Shown here piece by piece: positions 11,603 through 23,645 of a DNA stretch of 64,000 nt. The notes under the pieces are model-generated. The model ran no database searches and was not told the DNA's origin. It saw only the letters and a list, made by a program, of their open reading frames with translations. Location of the stretch: assembly GCF_029962835.1 (NCBI RefSeq), contig NC_080590.1, positions 60,014,001-60,078,000 on the forward strand, read 5' to 3'. The DNA comes from Magnolia sinica. Lineage: Eukaryota > Streptophyta > Magnoliopsida > Magnoliales > Magnoliaceae. The position numbers and the translations under genes were made by a program. Positions within the stretch are counted from its first letter, which is position 1. The number at the start of each line of letters is the position of its first letter.

Positions 11603-14600
11603 TGTAAGGCCCATATCTTAGTTCGTACTGTTCCGTAGACTCCCCCGATCATTTCTGTCGAATTTCGACAATCCGTGACTTATAATCGATATTTGCATGT
11701 GACCCTAAGTCGTATCCCGTAGATCTGAGTCAACTCAATCCAAGACTTGTATTATTGCAACCGCATCGTCGCCGCGGTTCCAACGCCACGTCTTGCATGC
11801 CGATTCGATACCCTGGCCAGGAGATGCAGGCCCGCGTTCAGTTCGAGGAAAACACCGTGCATTTGTAATCCCAAGAGAATCTCTACATCATGTCCTATTA
11901 ATCATTCAATCAATCACCTCATATCAAGTACAAGAGTAATCCCAAAGTTAACTCTCTCTCACCCTCTCTCTTACACACCCATACATGTCAAGTATACCTA
12001 TCAACTCGCATCCATCACCTCTTCCTTACAACCACCCTTTCTCTCTCTTTCTCAATACAAATTCCAAGTAACACCAAAGAGGTGCACATCCAGGCAATTT
12101 CAAGAGAGAAAAGTGTGTTATGTGGCTCACTTCCCATCCCAAGATCTATCATCTTAACTCTTCATTTCTCATCATCTTCCATCAAAGTGAAACACAAGAA
12201 GATTGACGTTCCATCAGACTAAGAAGATCGAATGGTAGGTGTTTCTATAGGCCTAGATTTCATTCTTTTGATGATGGGCCAAGTGGGGCCTACTGATTGA
12301 TGGTATGAATCTCACTTTGGACCCTAAACGTGGCCGATGGCCCACTATAATTCTCATGATCATTTCATGATGAGATAATTCTCCATGGACCCCATCGTGA
12401 TGTTTACTTTTCTAAGTTTGAAAGAGGTCATTTAGACCTTCCATTTTGGTGGAGAAGGAATCTCCACCGATTGATTTCAATTTTGGTGGGCCCACATGTA
12501 TTGGGACCCACTTCATGTACGATTGAATGCATGGAAGGGAGGGCTCATAGTGTCGGAGTCCCTCCATCGCACGTGTGTCTCTTTCTCTCTCCCTCTCTTT
12601 TTCATTTTTTTCATGTGATGATGTGGCTATGTGGCCCACTCGAATGGACCCCACCTTGATGTATGTCTTATCCACACCATCCATGCATATGGTGGCCCAC
12701 CTGGATAGTACGTCTGAAGGTGGGGCCTACCGTAATATGTGTTGTATCCAAAACTGTTTAGCGTCCTTGGACGTTGGACGAATGTGAAGTGTGAATTGAC
12801 GGTGTGGTGTATCGTCCAGTGAAAAAAAATATCAGTTTAATTCCAAGACTTGGGTGGACCGCTCATACAGGTCCCACCTTGATGTATGGATTTAATTCAC
12901 ACCGTCCATCCCCTTTCCTAGCTCATTTTAGGCGTTGAGACGAAAAATGAAGCCAATCCAATTTTCTGGCAGGCCATAGCTTAGAAAACAATGATTGTTA
13001 TCGTTTAAATCCATTAAGGGCTCACTCTGATGTTTCTATGCACCAAAACACATCAAATATTGGGCTCATTTAGACTTTCTTGAGCCATAGGATCGAATGG
13101 GTGGGGTGGATTCTCCGGATGTGGGCTATACCATGGAAAAACCTAATAAAAAAATAAGCATGCAGCAAGGCTACAGCTGCTGACGTCCAGAGGACGCTGC
13201 AGTAGCATCCTCTGCTGATGCGACTCGCTGGAGGTAGGACGTGGTCCTAGCCGTGGGCCCCACGTGATGTGTGTTGAACATCACATCGTGCATATGGTGG
13301 GCCCCTTTTAGCTATGAGCCCCACCCCAAAAATCCAGCCGTACTCAATGCTCAGGTGGCCCACGTCACAGGAAACGGGGATGATTGAACGTCTACTATTG
13401 AGACCCTGTTGAGTCACAGAGTTTTGAATCATTATGAAATTTGTTTTTCCTCTTCATCCGGGTATGGTGACCTTATAACAGATTGGATGGAAAATAAACA
13501 TTATGGTGGACCCCACATGGGACCCATTAATTTATGTGTTCCACACCTTCCATTAGTGTGGCCCCCACCATGAGGTATGTGCTTTATCTACACTGTCCAT
13601 CCCTATGGGACCCACCATGATGCATGTGTTGCATCTAAACCGTCCAACACTTTGGCAAGCTCATCTTAAGGCACTAAAAATAAGACAGATTTAGGATCAA
13701 GTGGACCACATTGTAGGAAACAATGGGTTTGAATGTCCACCATTAAAACCCTTAGGCTACAGGGTTTGGACCAATATGATATTTGTTTTTCCTCTAAATC
13801 TAGGTCTTTGTAACATTATGAATAGACTGGATGGGAAACAAACCCTATGATGGGGCCCACTAGAATTTAATTGTGGAAATCATTATCACCACAGTTAAAT
13901 ATGGTACGGTCCAGTTGATCTTTTGATATGGTTCATTTTTATATAATACTCTATATGGATCTCTAAAAATAGATGAGTTGGACTCGACCCATTTAACTCG
14001 GCCCATTCAACTTGGCCCATTTGATTCGGCCCATTTGATTAGGCCTAATGTGATATATGAGGCCCATTGTTGGGGCCCACCTTGATGTGATATATGAGGC
14101 CCGTTGTTGAGGCCCACCTTGATATATATGAGGCTCATGGGTTAAGGCCTAATGGGATGTATACAGGTCCATTGCAATGTGTGATTTCACCGTGGTGTAT
14201 ATAATGATGTTTATAATGGGTGATGCCTTGGGAGCAATAATAGTTTAATGTCCATATTGTAAGGATAATGTTGGTTAAATGTCGGCATTATGACTCTCCG
14301 TAGGGCCCATTAATAGGCCCATACTTGTTGTGTGTAGGCTATCTAGGCTCATCCTCATTGGAAAGATAGGTTCATCACCATATAACATACTTAATATAAC
14401 TCCATGATTCATGCCCATACGTATCAGATGTATGTTTGATGTGAGGAATGTTTGATCATAGCATAAGTCCTTGGGCTGAGACATTTATAAGATTCCTTAT
14501 AAGACAGAGTGCCCATATGATCGCGTGGTATGCGTAGGATTGCTGTATGACTGGTCGGTGTGACTCATGCATCTCACATATGTGTAACATGATCATTGTA

Positions 14601-15640
14601 TGCCCTAGCGACATCAAGGCCATGGCCTCCACAGGCACATCGTGGATGGCCGTATCAGATACTGAAAATACTTGGTTTTAGCACCGTGGGCACTTAGGAT
14701 GTCCTTGGGTGAAAGTCACAGAACCTTTTTGGTACCAGGAGATGCTCCAACGTCTAACTGAGTGGATACACGAGCGCCCGAATGCCGAATACTAGTAGAC
14801 TGCGTATCCCACTATGTCGTGGTCGGTTGGAAGGGGGTGTGGCCTTATCCGTCTGAGTGAGGGGGTTGTAAGCTAGACTGAATTTGACCAGCTCGTAAAT
14901 GAGTCCGCTATCGACGAGCCGGGTAGATATTGGCAAACTATTGGTCAGGCAGATAATGTGGCCTCTTCCACTCGCTTGGCTGTGCGGCTAGGGAGGCGGC
15001 AATCAGTGTGAAGTATACTAGACCCCGGTGATATCCTAGAGAGAAACTGTACTGATAAGTATACTTGATGAGGACTGACATGCTTGTTTTGCATCTCGCA
15101 TATGACATTTGGCTACATAGGCCTCGTATCCCATGGCCTTGGTATGACCAATAGCATTCATGTCTTGCATCGCATAGCCTTAGTATGGCTGATTGTATTC
15201 ATGGACTTACCTGCATTTTTCCGTATTACTTTGATATTGTATACTTGGTACTTGCCTTGCGCACACACTTACACTACCCTCTAAGCCTTTGTAAGCTTAT
15301 GCACGACCGTTGTGTGCAGGTGTCGTTGGATCACAGCAGCATTGAGGCAAGAGTGCGTATCAGATTATTTTGGAGCTTTTTGATTACCTTGTATTTCTCT
15401 TTCTGTATTGTACTTAAAGTTTTTGATATAGTGGATATGTGGTGATGTTATTTTGTGACTTGGTTATGCTCCATTACAAAAATAAAAAAATCATATTAAA
15501 AATCTTCCTTGTAAGATCCTAGGATCGGAATCTGGCGTATAAGTGCCGGGAGCCGAGAATGGGGCACTACGGAGGTTGTCGATGCTGGATTCGGCGATCG
15601 AGAATTTAGTAAGCCCGTTTTCCGAGTTTGAGGTGTTACA
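11603..15640 (+). mobile_element. 3' LTR (4,038 bp) of the Tekay-like element
   Basis: It starts TGTAAGGCCCATATC just after a polypurine tract and ends GAGGTGTTACA. The start is homologous to the start of the solo LTR at 35998, and the last 1.1 kb matches 1800-3345 and 39000-40087. Its centre (12850-13900) is built from copies of the GTGGGCCCCACCATGATG-type repeat found free elsewhere in the window. The partner 5' LTR is not in the window: the LTR ending at 3345 joins mid-pol and so is probably a separate insertion. No genes inside. Confidence 0.85.
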
Positions 15641-16376
15641 TGGGCAGTTGAGTAACCATGTTCAATCGTGCGTTAATGGGACACCTCATGGTCCGCCTAA
15701 TAAGTGGATTATAATCCGAGTCCCAAACCGGTCACCTCGGTGCTAGATCGTTCTGAGTCGACAGCTTCGACCTCAGATCATTCTAAGATTCCACTCTAAA
15801 TTCTAAGCGGACCAACTCAGCCTCAGATCATTCTGTCTGGGGCCTTGAAGCGAAAGCATAATAGTCGTCGAATTGGAGGTCCGTCCCTCACCTATACTCC
15901 TGACTTCGAGCTTAGTCCTATGCATTGAATTGGCTCTGGATAACCTTAGACCTCGGAGCTGAGAGGTGTCTGATCTTCCCATGACAATATAGATTGATAC
16001 AAGAATTAAAAATTTAAAAAAGGGAGAAACGATCATTATTTTCATATAGTTTTAACCGCCTAACTTATCGTGCTGCACAAGTATAAATAGTTTGAAAGGG
16101 ACGCTGACCCTTGATTCTTTTTAGGCCCCGCCTAAGCATAAGAATGATCCAATTTCGGAGGTGTGGCATCATCGGGTGTAGATGTTTCATATCAATCCAT
16201 GGATTGGATTTGGATGGCATATGCAAAACATGGGGCCCTCAATGAGAATGAAGGGTGGGTGTCAACTCAACTCTCAACTTGTCTTGCTGGTGTTGCCTAT
16301 CAAAGTCAAGGATTGAATTGATTTCTTGGGCGATGGACAAACGTGGAAGGGCGTGCATGATGGTCCGAGTGGATGT
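15641..16376. other. Unassigned 736-bp gap between two retrotransposons
   Basis: No gene is recognised. The first half repeats short CTCAGATCATTCT blocks (15773, 15823). TATAAATAG occurs at 16082, followed by a purine-rich stretch, which looks like a degraded LTR promoter. The piece just before 16377 does not match the sequence just after 25906. Confidence 0.5.
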
Positions 16377-16949
16377 TGTTGGGGACAAAACATACAAGTC
16401 CGCAGACTCGGACTAAATGCCTCGGGCCACCAAAGGATGTGTCAAATCCGAGGAGTTATTCGCTAGACCGAGGCAAAGGTTGAGTCGGCCCCGACGGGTC
16501 GGTAGGGTCGTCAGTGTCTCGGGCATGCTTCGGGCGGACCTCTTTATCGGATCGACCGTCACAAGATGAAGCCGCACTCCGGATGTCTTGGGATAAGATT
16601 CCCGATCCCGAAGCTCACGGGATCGGATGAAGGCATGAGACGGGCACGATCCTGTTTCCGTGATCCCAGGAGAAGATTCCGTGATCCCAGGAGAAGATCT
16701 CGCGCACAATACCAGGAAGAGAATCCTCGTACGATTAAACGCCCCAGCAGCTATAAAAGAAGGGGGGGCCCTCACCTTGAGAGGTACGAAAACAAATTCC
16801 TCCAAAAGACTTTTCAATACTTTAAGACCCCGAGTCCAGGCCTGACTTTGGCATCGGAGGGTCCCCTGCGCTAGCCAGGGTCTCCTTTGTCCTTTTTCTG
16901 TGCAGGCATACAAGGATCCAGGAGGACGAACCAGATAATTGCATCAACA
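16377..16949 (+). repeat. 5' LTR of the Tat element (573 bp)
   Basis: It begins TGTTGGGGAC and ends ATCAACA, giving TGTT/AACA ends. TATAAAAG at 16752-16759 is a good TATA box, about 190 bp before the LTR end. A direct repeat of CGTGATCCCAGGAGAAGAT occurs at about 16659 and 16680. The LTR is the promoter for genomic RNA. Confidence 0.95.
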
Positions 16950-16975
16950 GCTAGTATTTCTGTGGGAACGTGCAA
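16950..16975 (+). other. Degenerate primer-binding region
   Basis: The LTR end is followed by GCTAGTATTTCTGTGGGAACG. From memory, Tat and Athila elements carry a site beginning TGGCGCC here, complementary to a tRNA 3' end, followed by a similar CTGTGGGAACG. The downstream part matches but the primer-complementary core does not. Either this copy uses another primer or the site is mutated. Confidence 0.45.
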
Positions 16976-17006
16976 ACAGCCATCCCGTACCTCTATATTG
17001 AGTCCA

Positions 17007-18499
17007 ATGGTGATGACTAGAAGGACGGTCCCAGAAGAAGATTTGAATGAGAACGCGATTACAGGGCCACCCGGTCCAATCGCCGTTCCCCCAGCCCACA
17101 ACGCACCTAACAACCGCCGACGAGGGCGACCGGAACAGCAACAATCAACGGGTCGCGACGATGGGCGGTTGGACAAGGAGGTTCAAGAAATCCGTTCGAT
17201 ATGAATACGATGAAACAGATGCTGGAACGAATGTTCAGCAGCAAATGCAACCACTCCCGCATCCTCAAGGGGAGACGGCAATACCGACGGCGGCGGTTGA
17301 TCCTCAACCTTCGGCGCCGCAGTCCTTCCGGCCGAGCCAACCCCAAGGCGGGTCAGAACCATCTCCAGCGCCGGCCAACGCCTCCCTGCCCCCGACCGAT
17401 CTTCGGCACGAAATAGAACGAAGAAGGCGCAATCGCCCTTCCATGGAAGGCACGGCAAAAAACAGCGAACCTTGGAAAGCCGACATTCAAAATTTCAAAA
17501 AACAAGTCCGAGAAGAGAAGTCAAAAGAGATAGAGGACATAAAGCACGGCCGAAATATATACTCAACCGGGTCCGAAGCGAAAGCGTCCCCCTTTGTGGA
17601 CTCGGTAATGAAAGCCCGATTGCCCGAGAGGTTTCGATTACCTCAAATCACTCCTTTCACCTGCAAGACCGACCCGACCGAGCATATTGAATACTTTCAG
17701 ACTTATATGGACCTCCACGATGCCTCGGATGCCGTAATGTGTCGGGCCTTCTCTCTTACACTAGGCGATATAGCTCGGCTTTAGTTCAAACAATTGAAAC
17801 CAAAATCCATAAGCTCAATCACCGAGCTTAGCAACACATTCCTTGCCAATTTCATCGGCGGAAAGAAAAAATTAAAGCCCCCTGCACATCTGAATAACCT
17901 AGTTCAGAAGCAGGGAGAGCTATTGAAAGATTACATCAAGCGTTTTAATTTCGAATCCCTTCAAGTTCGAAAACATCGTAAGAAACGGCCCTCAATGCAC
18001 TCATGCAAGGAGTTAGGGATAAGCCATTCCTGGCATCTCTAGACAAAACTCCGCCCGATACTCCGGCAATTTATGTCACGGTCCGATAAATATGCCAACG
18101 CCGAGGAAGCGCGAATCCTGCGTGAAACCAAAACCTCGGCCAAAGAGTCGGCCAAAAGGGAAGCCTCGGCCGGGGGAAGGAAACGCAAAGAGGATCAAGC
18201 ACGTGACGAGCGAAGGTCGGAAAACGGCCGGATCGAAAATTTTCCACATATACTCCCGAATAAGACTCGGGAAGAGGTACTGATGGAAATAAAAAACGAA
18301 GGCTTTGTTACCGCCCAGTAAGCTCAGGAGTAATCCTAATCGGCGGGATAAGGATAAGTACTGTCATTATCATCGCGATCACGGGCATAACACAAGTGAT
18401 TGCCGTCACTTAAAAGAAGAAATCGAACGACTCATAAAAGACGGCCGACTCAGAGAACATATGGTCAAAGCTGGGGCATCCGAGGCGCGCCCGACCTAG
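17007..18499 (+). pseudogene. Tat gag (capsid and zinc knuckle), frameshifted
   Basis: The structural protein of the virus-like particle, spread over several frames. ATG at 17007 opens a basic N-terminus (to 17204). The frame shifts at about 17190-17245 and continues to 17784 through the capsid core (PFVDSVMKARLPERFRLPQI; DPTEHIEYFQTYMDLHDASD). A TAG at 17782 sits where Trp is usual. The same frame goes on (ITELSNTFLANFIGGKKK), then shifts at about 17970 and again before 18073, giving a Lys/Glu-rich region (RSDKYANAEEARIL). The last part holds one zinc knuckle, CHYHRDHGHNTSDC, spaced C-x2-H-x4-H-x4-C, with His at the second ligand. The knuckle shares the pol frame and is separated from it only by a TAG at 18497. 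Confidence 0.88.
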
Positions 18500-18508
18500 A
18501 GTCAGCCT

Positions 18509-21037
18509 ATGGAAGAAATCCGGACGATTATCGGCGGTTCACAATGTGGGGGCGACTCAAACAACGCGCGAAGGAATCACGCACGAAAACTTAGTCAGCC
18601 TCAGTCCGAGCTCATGATTATAGATCGGCCATCAAAGGAGAAGAAAAGAGAAAGATATTGCATCTCGTTCACAGAAGAAGATGCCCGAGGCATCTATCAC
18701 CCCCACGATGACGCATTGATTGTCACCCTGACTATCGCTAACCGAAAGGTGTTTCGTATACTAGTCGATACGGGGTCATCTGCAGACGTGTTATTTACCC
18801 AGGCGTTCGACAAAATGGGGATCGAACGATCCACACTGCGCCCAGTTCGGACCCCGTTGATCGGTTTTTCCGGAGGACAGGTGCTGCCTGAAGGAACTGT
18901 CTCATTACCACTCACTGCTGGCAATGCTCCACATCAGACGACGATGATGATTGACTTCCTGGTCGTCGATCAACCCTCGGTATACAATGCGATACTCGGC
19001 CGACCTTCATTGAGTCTCCTCCAGGCGGTGGTATCCACATACCATCTTACAATGAAATTCCCGACCGAGTCAGGAGTCGGAATTGTTAAGGGAGACCAGC
19101 AAGACGCAAGGCGATGTTACATGATAGCTGTAAAAGGAGCCGCCGACAAGATTCCGACCAACATATTAACAATCGAATCGTTGGACCCTCGGGGCGAGAA
19201 TTATGAACGAGGACAGCCGGTCGAAGATCTTGTCTCAATCGCCTTAGTCGAAACAGATGGATCCAAGACAGTGCGAATTGGCTCATCTCTGCAGTCCCCT
19301 TTGAGAGAAAAGCTGATCGCCTTGCTCCGAGAGTACGCCGACGTATTCGCTTGGAATCATGAAGATATGCAAGGGATCGACCCCTCCGTGGTGACTCACC
19401 GGCTTAACGTCGATCCGTCATATCGACCGATCCGACAGAAGCGACGACCGCTTGGCCCTGAACGATACGCCATCATCGAGAAAGAAGTCAACAAACTACT
19501 ACAGGCTAATTTCATAGAAGAAATACACTATCCAGAGTGGGTCGCGAATGTCGTGCTTGTGAAGAAGTCCAACGGGAAATGGCGAGTCTGTATTGATTAT
19601 ACCGACTTGAATAAAGCCTGCCCCAAAGATAGCTTTCCGCTTCCGAGGATAGACCAGCTAGTAGATAGTACAGCCGGACATGAGCTCCTTAGCTTCATGG
19701 ATGCTTATTCGGGATATAATCAAATTGTAATGCATCAAACAGATAAATCAAAAACTACCTTTGTCACCGACAAAGGCCTTTATTGTTACCGAGTGATGCC
19801 ATTTGGTCTGAAGAATGCCGGTGCAACTTATCAAAGGTTAGTTAACAAAATTTTTGCTCGACTTATAGGCCGAACCATGGAGGTATACATCGACGACATG
19901 CTTGTCAAGAGCATACACGCGGCGGATCATGTGAATGATTTGGAAGAAATGTTTCTAATCCTACGGAAGTTCCGGATGAAGCTGAATCCAAGTAAATGTG
20001 CTTTTGGAGTAGGCTCCGGAAAATTCCTCGGTTTCTTAGTCAGTCAGCGAGGAATAGAGGCAAACCCTGAGAAGATAAAGGCTCTGATTGATATGGAATC
20101 CCCCAAAACCATTAAGGACGTCCAAAGATTGACCGGACGAGTCGCAGCACTTAATCGATTCCTGTCCAGAGCTACGGATAAATGTCTCCCTTTCTTCAAT
20201 CAATTGAAAGGGAGACAAGCGATGGGTTGGACGGAAGAGTGTGAAGCAGCATTCCAGCAATTAAAATCATATCTCGGTTCTGCACCTCTCTTATCAAAAC
20301 CCGAACCAGGGGAGTCGTTGCTCCTCTACCTAGCCGTGTCCGAGGCAGCTGTTAGCTCGGCTTTGATACGAGAATCTGAAGGAAAGCAACTGCCGGTTTA
20401 CTATGTCAGCAAAGCATTACTGCCGGCAGAAACAAGATACCCAAGCTTGGAGAAAGTTGCCTTGGCTTTAATAACTTCATCTCGGCGGCTTAGGCCGTAT
20501 TTCCATGCCCACACCATCATTGTAATGACCGACCTTCCGCTTCGCCAGGTACTGCAAAAACCAGAAGCTTCCGGCCGACTCACCAAATGGGCTATCGAGC
20601 TGAGTGAGTTTGATATTCAATACCGACCAAAGGCAGCAATCAAAGGGCAAGCCGTAGCTGATTTTATCGCCGAAGGAACACCTTCAACCGAACTCTCAGT
20701 GAACGATACGCCGAAGGTCGATGCAGTGCCCGCCTCGACCGCTTCCCCTTGCCCTATTCCATGGAATCTGTATGTCGACGGTTCTTCCAACTCGAAGGCC
20801 AGTGGGGCTGGGGTGGTGCTGGAAACCCCCGATCACACCTATATACAGTATGCCTTACGACTTGGATTTCAAGCGTCGAACAATACGGCGGAATATGAAG
20901 CGTTGCTACTCGGCCTCCGACTCGCCGCTAGCATGGAGGTCACGCACCTAAGCGTTTTGTGCGACTCTCAGTTGGTTGTTAACCAAGTTACCGGTGTATA
21001 CCAGACACTGAAATACCGGCTATGGGCTTACATGTAG
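18509..21037 (+). CDS. Tat pol: protease, reverse transcriptase, RNase H and second RNase H
   Basis: 842 codons open from an ATG, though the natural frame probably starts in gag upstream. The aspartic protease has DTGSSADVLF (active Asp at residue 87). The reverse transcriptase spans about 290-540 with CIDYTDLNKACPKD, MDAYSGYNQI and an intact YIDD at 460-463. The connection and first RNase H cover about 600-700 (LLLYLAVSEAAVSSALI). The second, archaeal-like RNase H starts near 754 (LYVDGSSNSKASGAGVV) with Asp757, a Glu in NNTAEYEALL and Asp819 in CDSQLVVNQ. All polymerase and RNase H catalytic residues I can see are present. The stop is TAG at 21035, where Gln is common, and the same frame continues beyond it for over 300 bases, so the stop is probably a point mutation. 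Confidence 0.93.
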   Translation: MEEIRTIIGGSQCGGDSNNARRNHARKLSQPQSELMIIDRPSKEKKRERYCISFTEEDARGIYHPHDDALIVTLTIANRKVFRILVDTGSSADVLFTQAFDKMGIERSTLRPVRTPLIGFSGGQVLPEGTVSLPLTAGNAPHQTTMMIDFLVVDQPSVYNAILGRPSLSLLQAVVSTYHLTMKFPTESGVGIVKGDQQDARRCYMIAVKGAADKIPTNILTIESLDPRGENYERGQPVEDLVSIALVETDGSKTVRIGSSLQSPLREKLIALLREYADVFAWNHEDMQGIDPSVVTHRLNVDPSYRPIRQKRRPLGPERYAIIEKEVNKLLQANFIEEIHYPEWVANVVLVKKSNGKWRVCIDYTDLNKACPKDSFPLPRIDQLVDSTAGHELLSFMDAYSGYNQIVMHQTDKSKTTFVTDKGLYCYRVMPFGLKNAGATYQRLVNKIFARLIGRTMEVYIDDMLVKSIHAADHVNDLEEMFLILRKFRMKLNPSKCAFGVGSGKFLGFLVSQRGIEANPEKIKALIDMESPKTIKDVQRLTGRVAALNRFLSRATDKCLPFFNQLKGRQAMGWTEECEAAFQQLKSYLGSAPLLSKPEPGESLLLYLAVSEAAVSSALIRESEGKQLPVYYVSKALLPAETRYPSLEKVALALITSSRRLRPYFHAHTIIVMTDLPLRQVLQKPEASGRLTKWAIELSEFDIQYRPKAAIKGQAVADFIAEGTPSTELSVNDTPKVDAVPASTASPCPIPWNLYVDGSSNSKASGAGVVLETPDHTYIQYALRLGFQASNNTAEYEALLLGLRLAASMEVTHLSVLCDSQLVVNQVTGVYQTLKYRLWAYM

Positions 21038-22481
21038 AAAGCGAAAGAAATTATCAACGAATTTCAATTCTGCCGTGTAACTCGGATACCTCGTACGGAA
21101 AACAGCAAAGCCGATTTGCTAGCAAAGCTCGCCTCGGCCGAAGAAGACGATATACCCCGGTCCGTCCCTGTCGAATACGTCGATAAACCAAGTATAGACG
21201 AGCCAATTAGCGAGGCCGTCAATACAATCGACTCGGAACCATCCTGGATTGATCCAATCCGCCAATTCCTTGACGAAGGAAAGTTGCCAGAAGATCGCAC
21301 CGAGGCCCGACGAATTAGGATCCGAGCTTCCCGTTACACCATACTCAACGGGACCCCTTTATAAGAAAGGATACTACGCCCCGTTGCTGCGGTGCCTCAA
21401 ACCCAGCGAGGCAAACTATGTGTTACGGGAAATTCATGAAGGAATCTGCGGAAACCACTCTGGAGGGCGATCCCTCGCCTACAAGGTCTTACGACAGGGA
21501 TACTACTGGCCCACTATCCAACACGACGCTCGTGAGCTCGTTCAAAAATGCGACAGATGCCAACGGTTTGCGGCAATTCCGAGGCAAGCACCCGAGGCAC
21601 TGACGCCGATGACTGGTCCCTGGCCTTTCGCACAATGGGGCATCGACCTCATAGGACCGCTCCCTATGGGAAAAGGGCAGACCAAGTTTGCTGTGGTAGC
21701 AGTGGACTATTTTACGAAGTGGGCCGAGGCAGAACCATTAGCCAATAACCGAGCAGAAGATCACCGAGTTTGTATGGAAAAACATTATCTGCCGATTCGG
21801 AGTACCCCGTACCATTGTCACAGACAATGGAAGGCAATTTGATAATAGGAGCTTTCGTGAGATGTGCAAGAACCTCGGGATCAGGAACATTTATTCATCA
21901 CCGCATCACCCTCAAACCAACGGACAAGTCGAGGCAGTTAACAAGATTATCAAGCAACATCTTCGGACCAAGCTTGGCCGGGCCAAAGGAGCATGGGCCG
22001 AAGAGCTCCCGAAAATTCTTTGGGCTTACCGAACTACAACCCGAACGGCCACAGGAGAAACCCCGTTTTCACTCGCTTACGGCTCGGAAGCAGTCACTCC
22101 CGTCGAAATCGGATTACTTCTGCTCGAATCACCTTATTCAATGCAGAAGAGAATGAAGAACTCCTTGCACTCGGACTCGACCTTCTGGACGAACAAAGGG
22201 AAAGGGCGAGGCTGCGCACGGAGGCTCGACAACGACAAGTGACTCGGTTCTACAATACCCGAGTTAAGATTAGAAGATTCCGAAGGGGAGATATGGTTCT
22301 TCGGAAAGTGTTTTCCAACACTAAGGAGTTTGGGTCGGGTACACCACTGGGACCCAATTGGGAAGGACCCTATATCGTCTCGGGCACCATGAGACCAGGG
22401 ACATCTCGGCCGGACGACCTGAACGGACAGTCATTGCCTCATCCATGGAACGCAGCACACCTCAAGGTCTACTATCCTTAG
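21038..22481 (+). pseudogene. Tat integrase region, frameshifted
   Basis: The frame of pol continues past 21037 (RTENSKADLLAKLASAEEDD), shifts near 21310-21350, and enters integrase. The HHCC zinc finger reads HEGICGNH...CDRCQRF (21430-21570), and the core has GIDLIGPLPMGKGQ with the first catalytic Asp at about 21641-21649. A frameshift at about 21750-21780 separates this from TDNGRQF and from the segment with SSPHHPQTNGQVEAVNK, which carries the catalytic Glu. A further shift at about 22140 leads to the C-terminal domain (FRRGDMVLRKV, WEGPYIV, LKVYYP), ending at 22481. The integrase inserts cDNA; as written this copy cannot be made as one protein. Confidence 0.88.
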
Positions 22482-22572
22482 CTTACTATTTGATGTTTAA
22501 AGACATGCTTTTTCATTCGTCCGAATACGTGTAAGTACAAAAGCAACCGAATACATCGGAGCAAAAAAATAT

Positions 22573-23645
22573 TTACATATAAAAAAAAAAACCAAAGTCT
22601 TCATGCGTCGGCCCCGTCCCCGGCAGTTGTGTCTTCAGATTCTCGGATTCTGAGGCTGCCCCGCCTTCGATTTCTGAAAGGTCAAGGTCAGGAAAAGACT
22701 TCTTTATATCCTTGACGCATTCCAGATATCCGCTCTGGAACAGGCGATCCCTCTCGTCCTCAAACTCGGCCGACTCAAGGAATGCTTGGACGGCCTGGTC
22801 CCTAGCCGTCTCGGCCTCCCGAGTCTTCTCCTCGGCCTGCTGAATGCGCTCCGCCGCCTCAAGCTTAGCCCGAGCTAAGTCATCCGCGCACGAAGCATGG
22901 ACTGCCAGAACTCGCTGATTCTCCTCTTCGGCTTTGGAGAGTCGAACCAGTGCCTGAGCGACCTCTGCCTTCGCTTCGTCCAGGGCCCTTCTGGAAGAAG
23001 CCGCCTCTGCCCTCGCGTCTTCGGCAGCTTTCCGAGCAAGAGACGCCTCGCCTGTCAGGACGCCGACCCGGATCTCGGCCTCAGACAGAAGAGCCTGTAG
23101 CCGATGAGTTGAGGATAGCTCCTTGCTGGCCTTGATTAAGCAAGGAGCGAGTTCAAAAAGCATCCGGGCAGCGTGGCTGACGGTCTGCGATGACGGGGCG
23201 TTGTACAGTTTCACGAACTCTCTTTCACACCCATGGGCCAGGGCCCAAGGAACCATCCCCGACACCACTTGTTGCAGGATTGACGGCCCCTCCTGGTTCG
23301 TCTCTTCCTCCCCCCTTGAGGTCGTGGCCCCGGTCTCTCCTTCCCGACTCGGCACCGTCGTCTCAACGCGTGCCGAGTCAGGTGCCGCCTGAGGATCCGA
23401 AGCAGCAATCGCCGTCTCTTCCGCCCTTTCGTCCAGGTCGGGAATCACGACGACCGGAGGGGCAGAAGAGCTCGCTGGCTCTTTCTCCTTCCGCGGCACC
23501 CTTTGCCTCTTCGGTGGCCGAGGCTCTGAAAGAAGAACTGACCGTGGAGGAGCCTTCAACTTCGTGACTGGTCTAAGGGCAGGACGAGCTCCAGTCATCT
23601 CCGGTTCGGGGACAATCCTTAGGTTGGGACGAGCTTCGGGCAGAT
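22573..23645 (-). other. Antisense gene exon 3 (coiled-coil domain)
   Basis: 1,073 nt open to TAA. Begins DLPEARPNLRIVP, then a basic KRQRVPRKEKE segment, a Glu/Thr-rich linker, and about 130 residues of heptad-like Ala/Glu/Arg sequence. Confidence 0.75.

Noticed and set aside
1..15640. LTR ending at 3345 as the 5' LTR paired with 11603-15640
   Set aside because: It is followed directly by mid-pol sequence in frame and lacks a primer-binding site and gag, so a separate insertion fits better, though an internal deletion is not excluded.
16413..16913. 166-codon minus-strand frame, repeated exactly at 25370-25870
   Set aside because: It lies wholly within both LTR copies and overlaps the TATA box; its repetition reflects LTR identity, not conservation of a protein.
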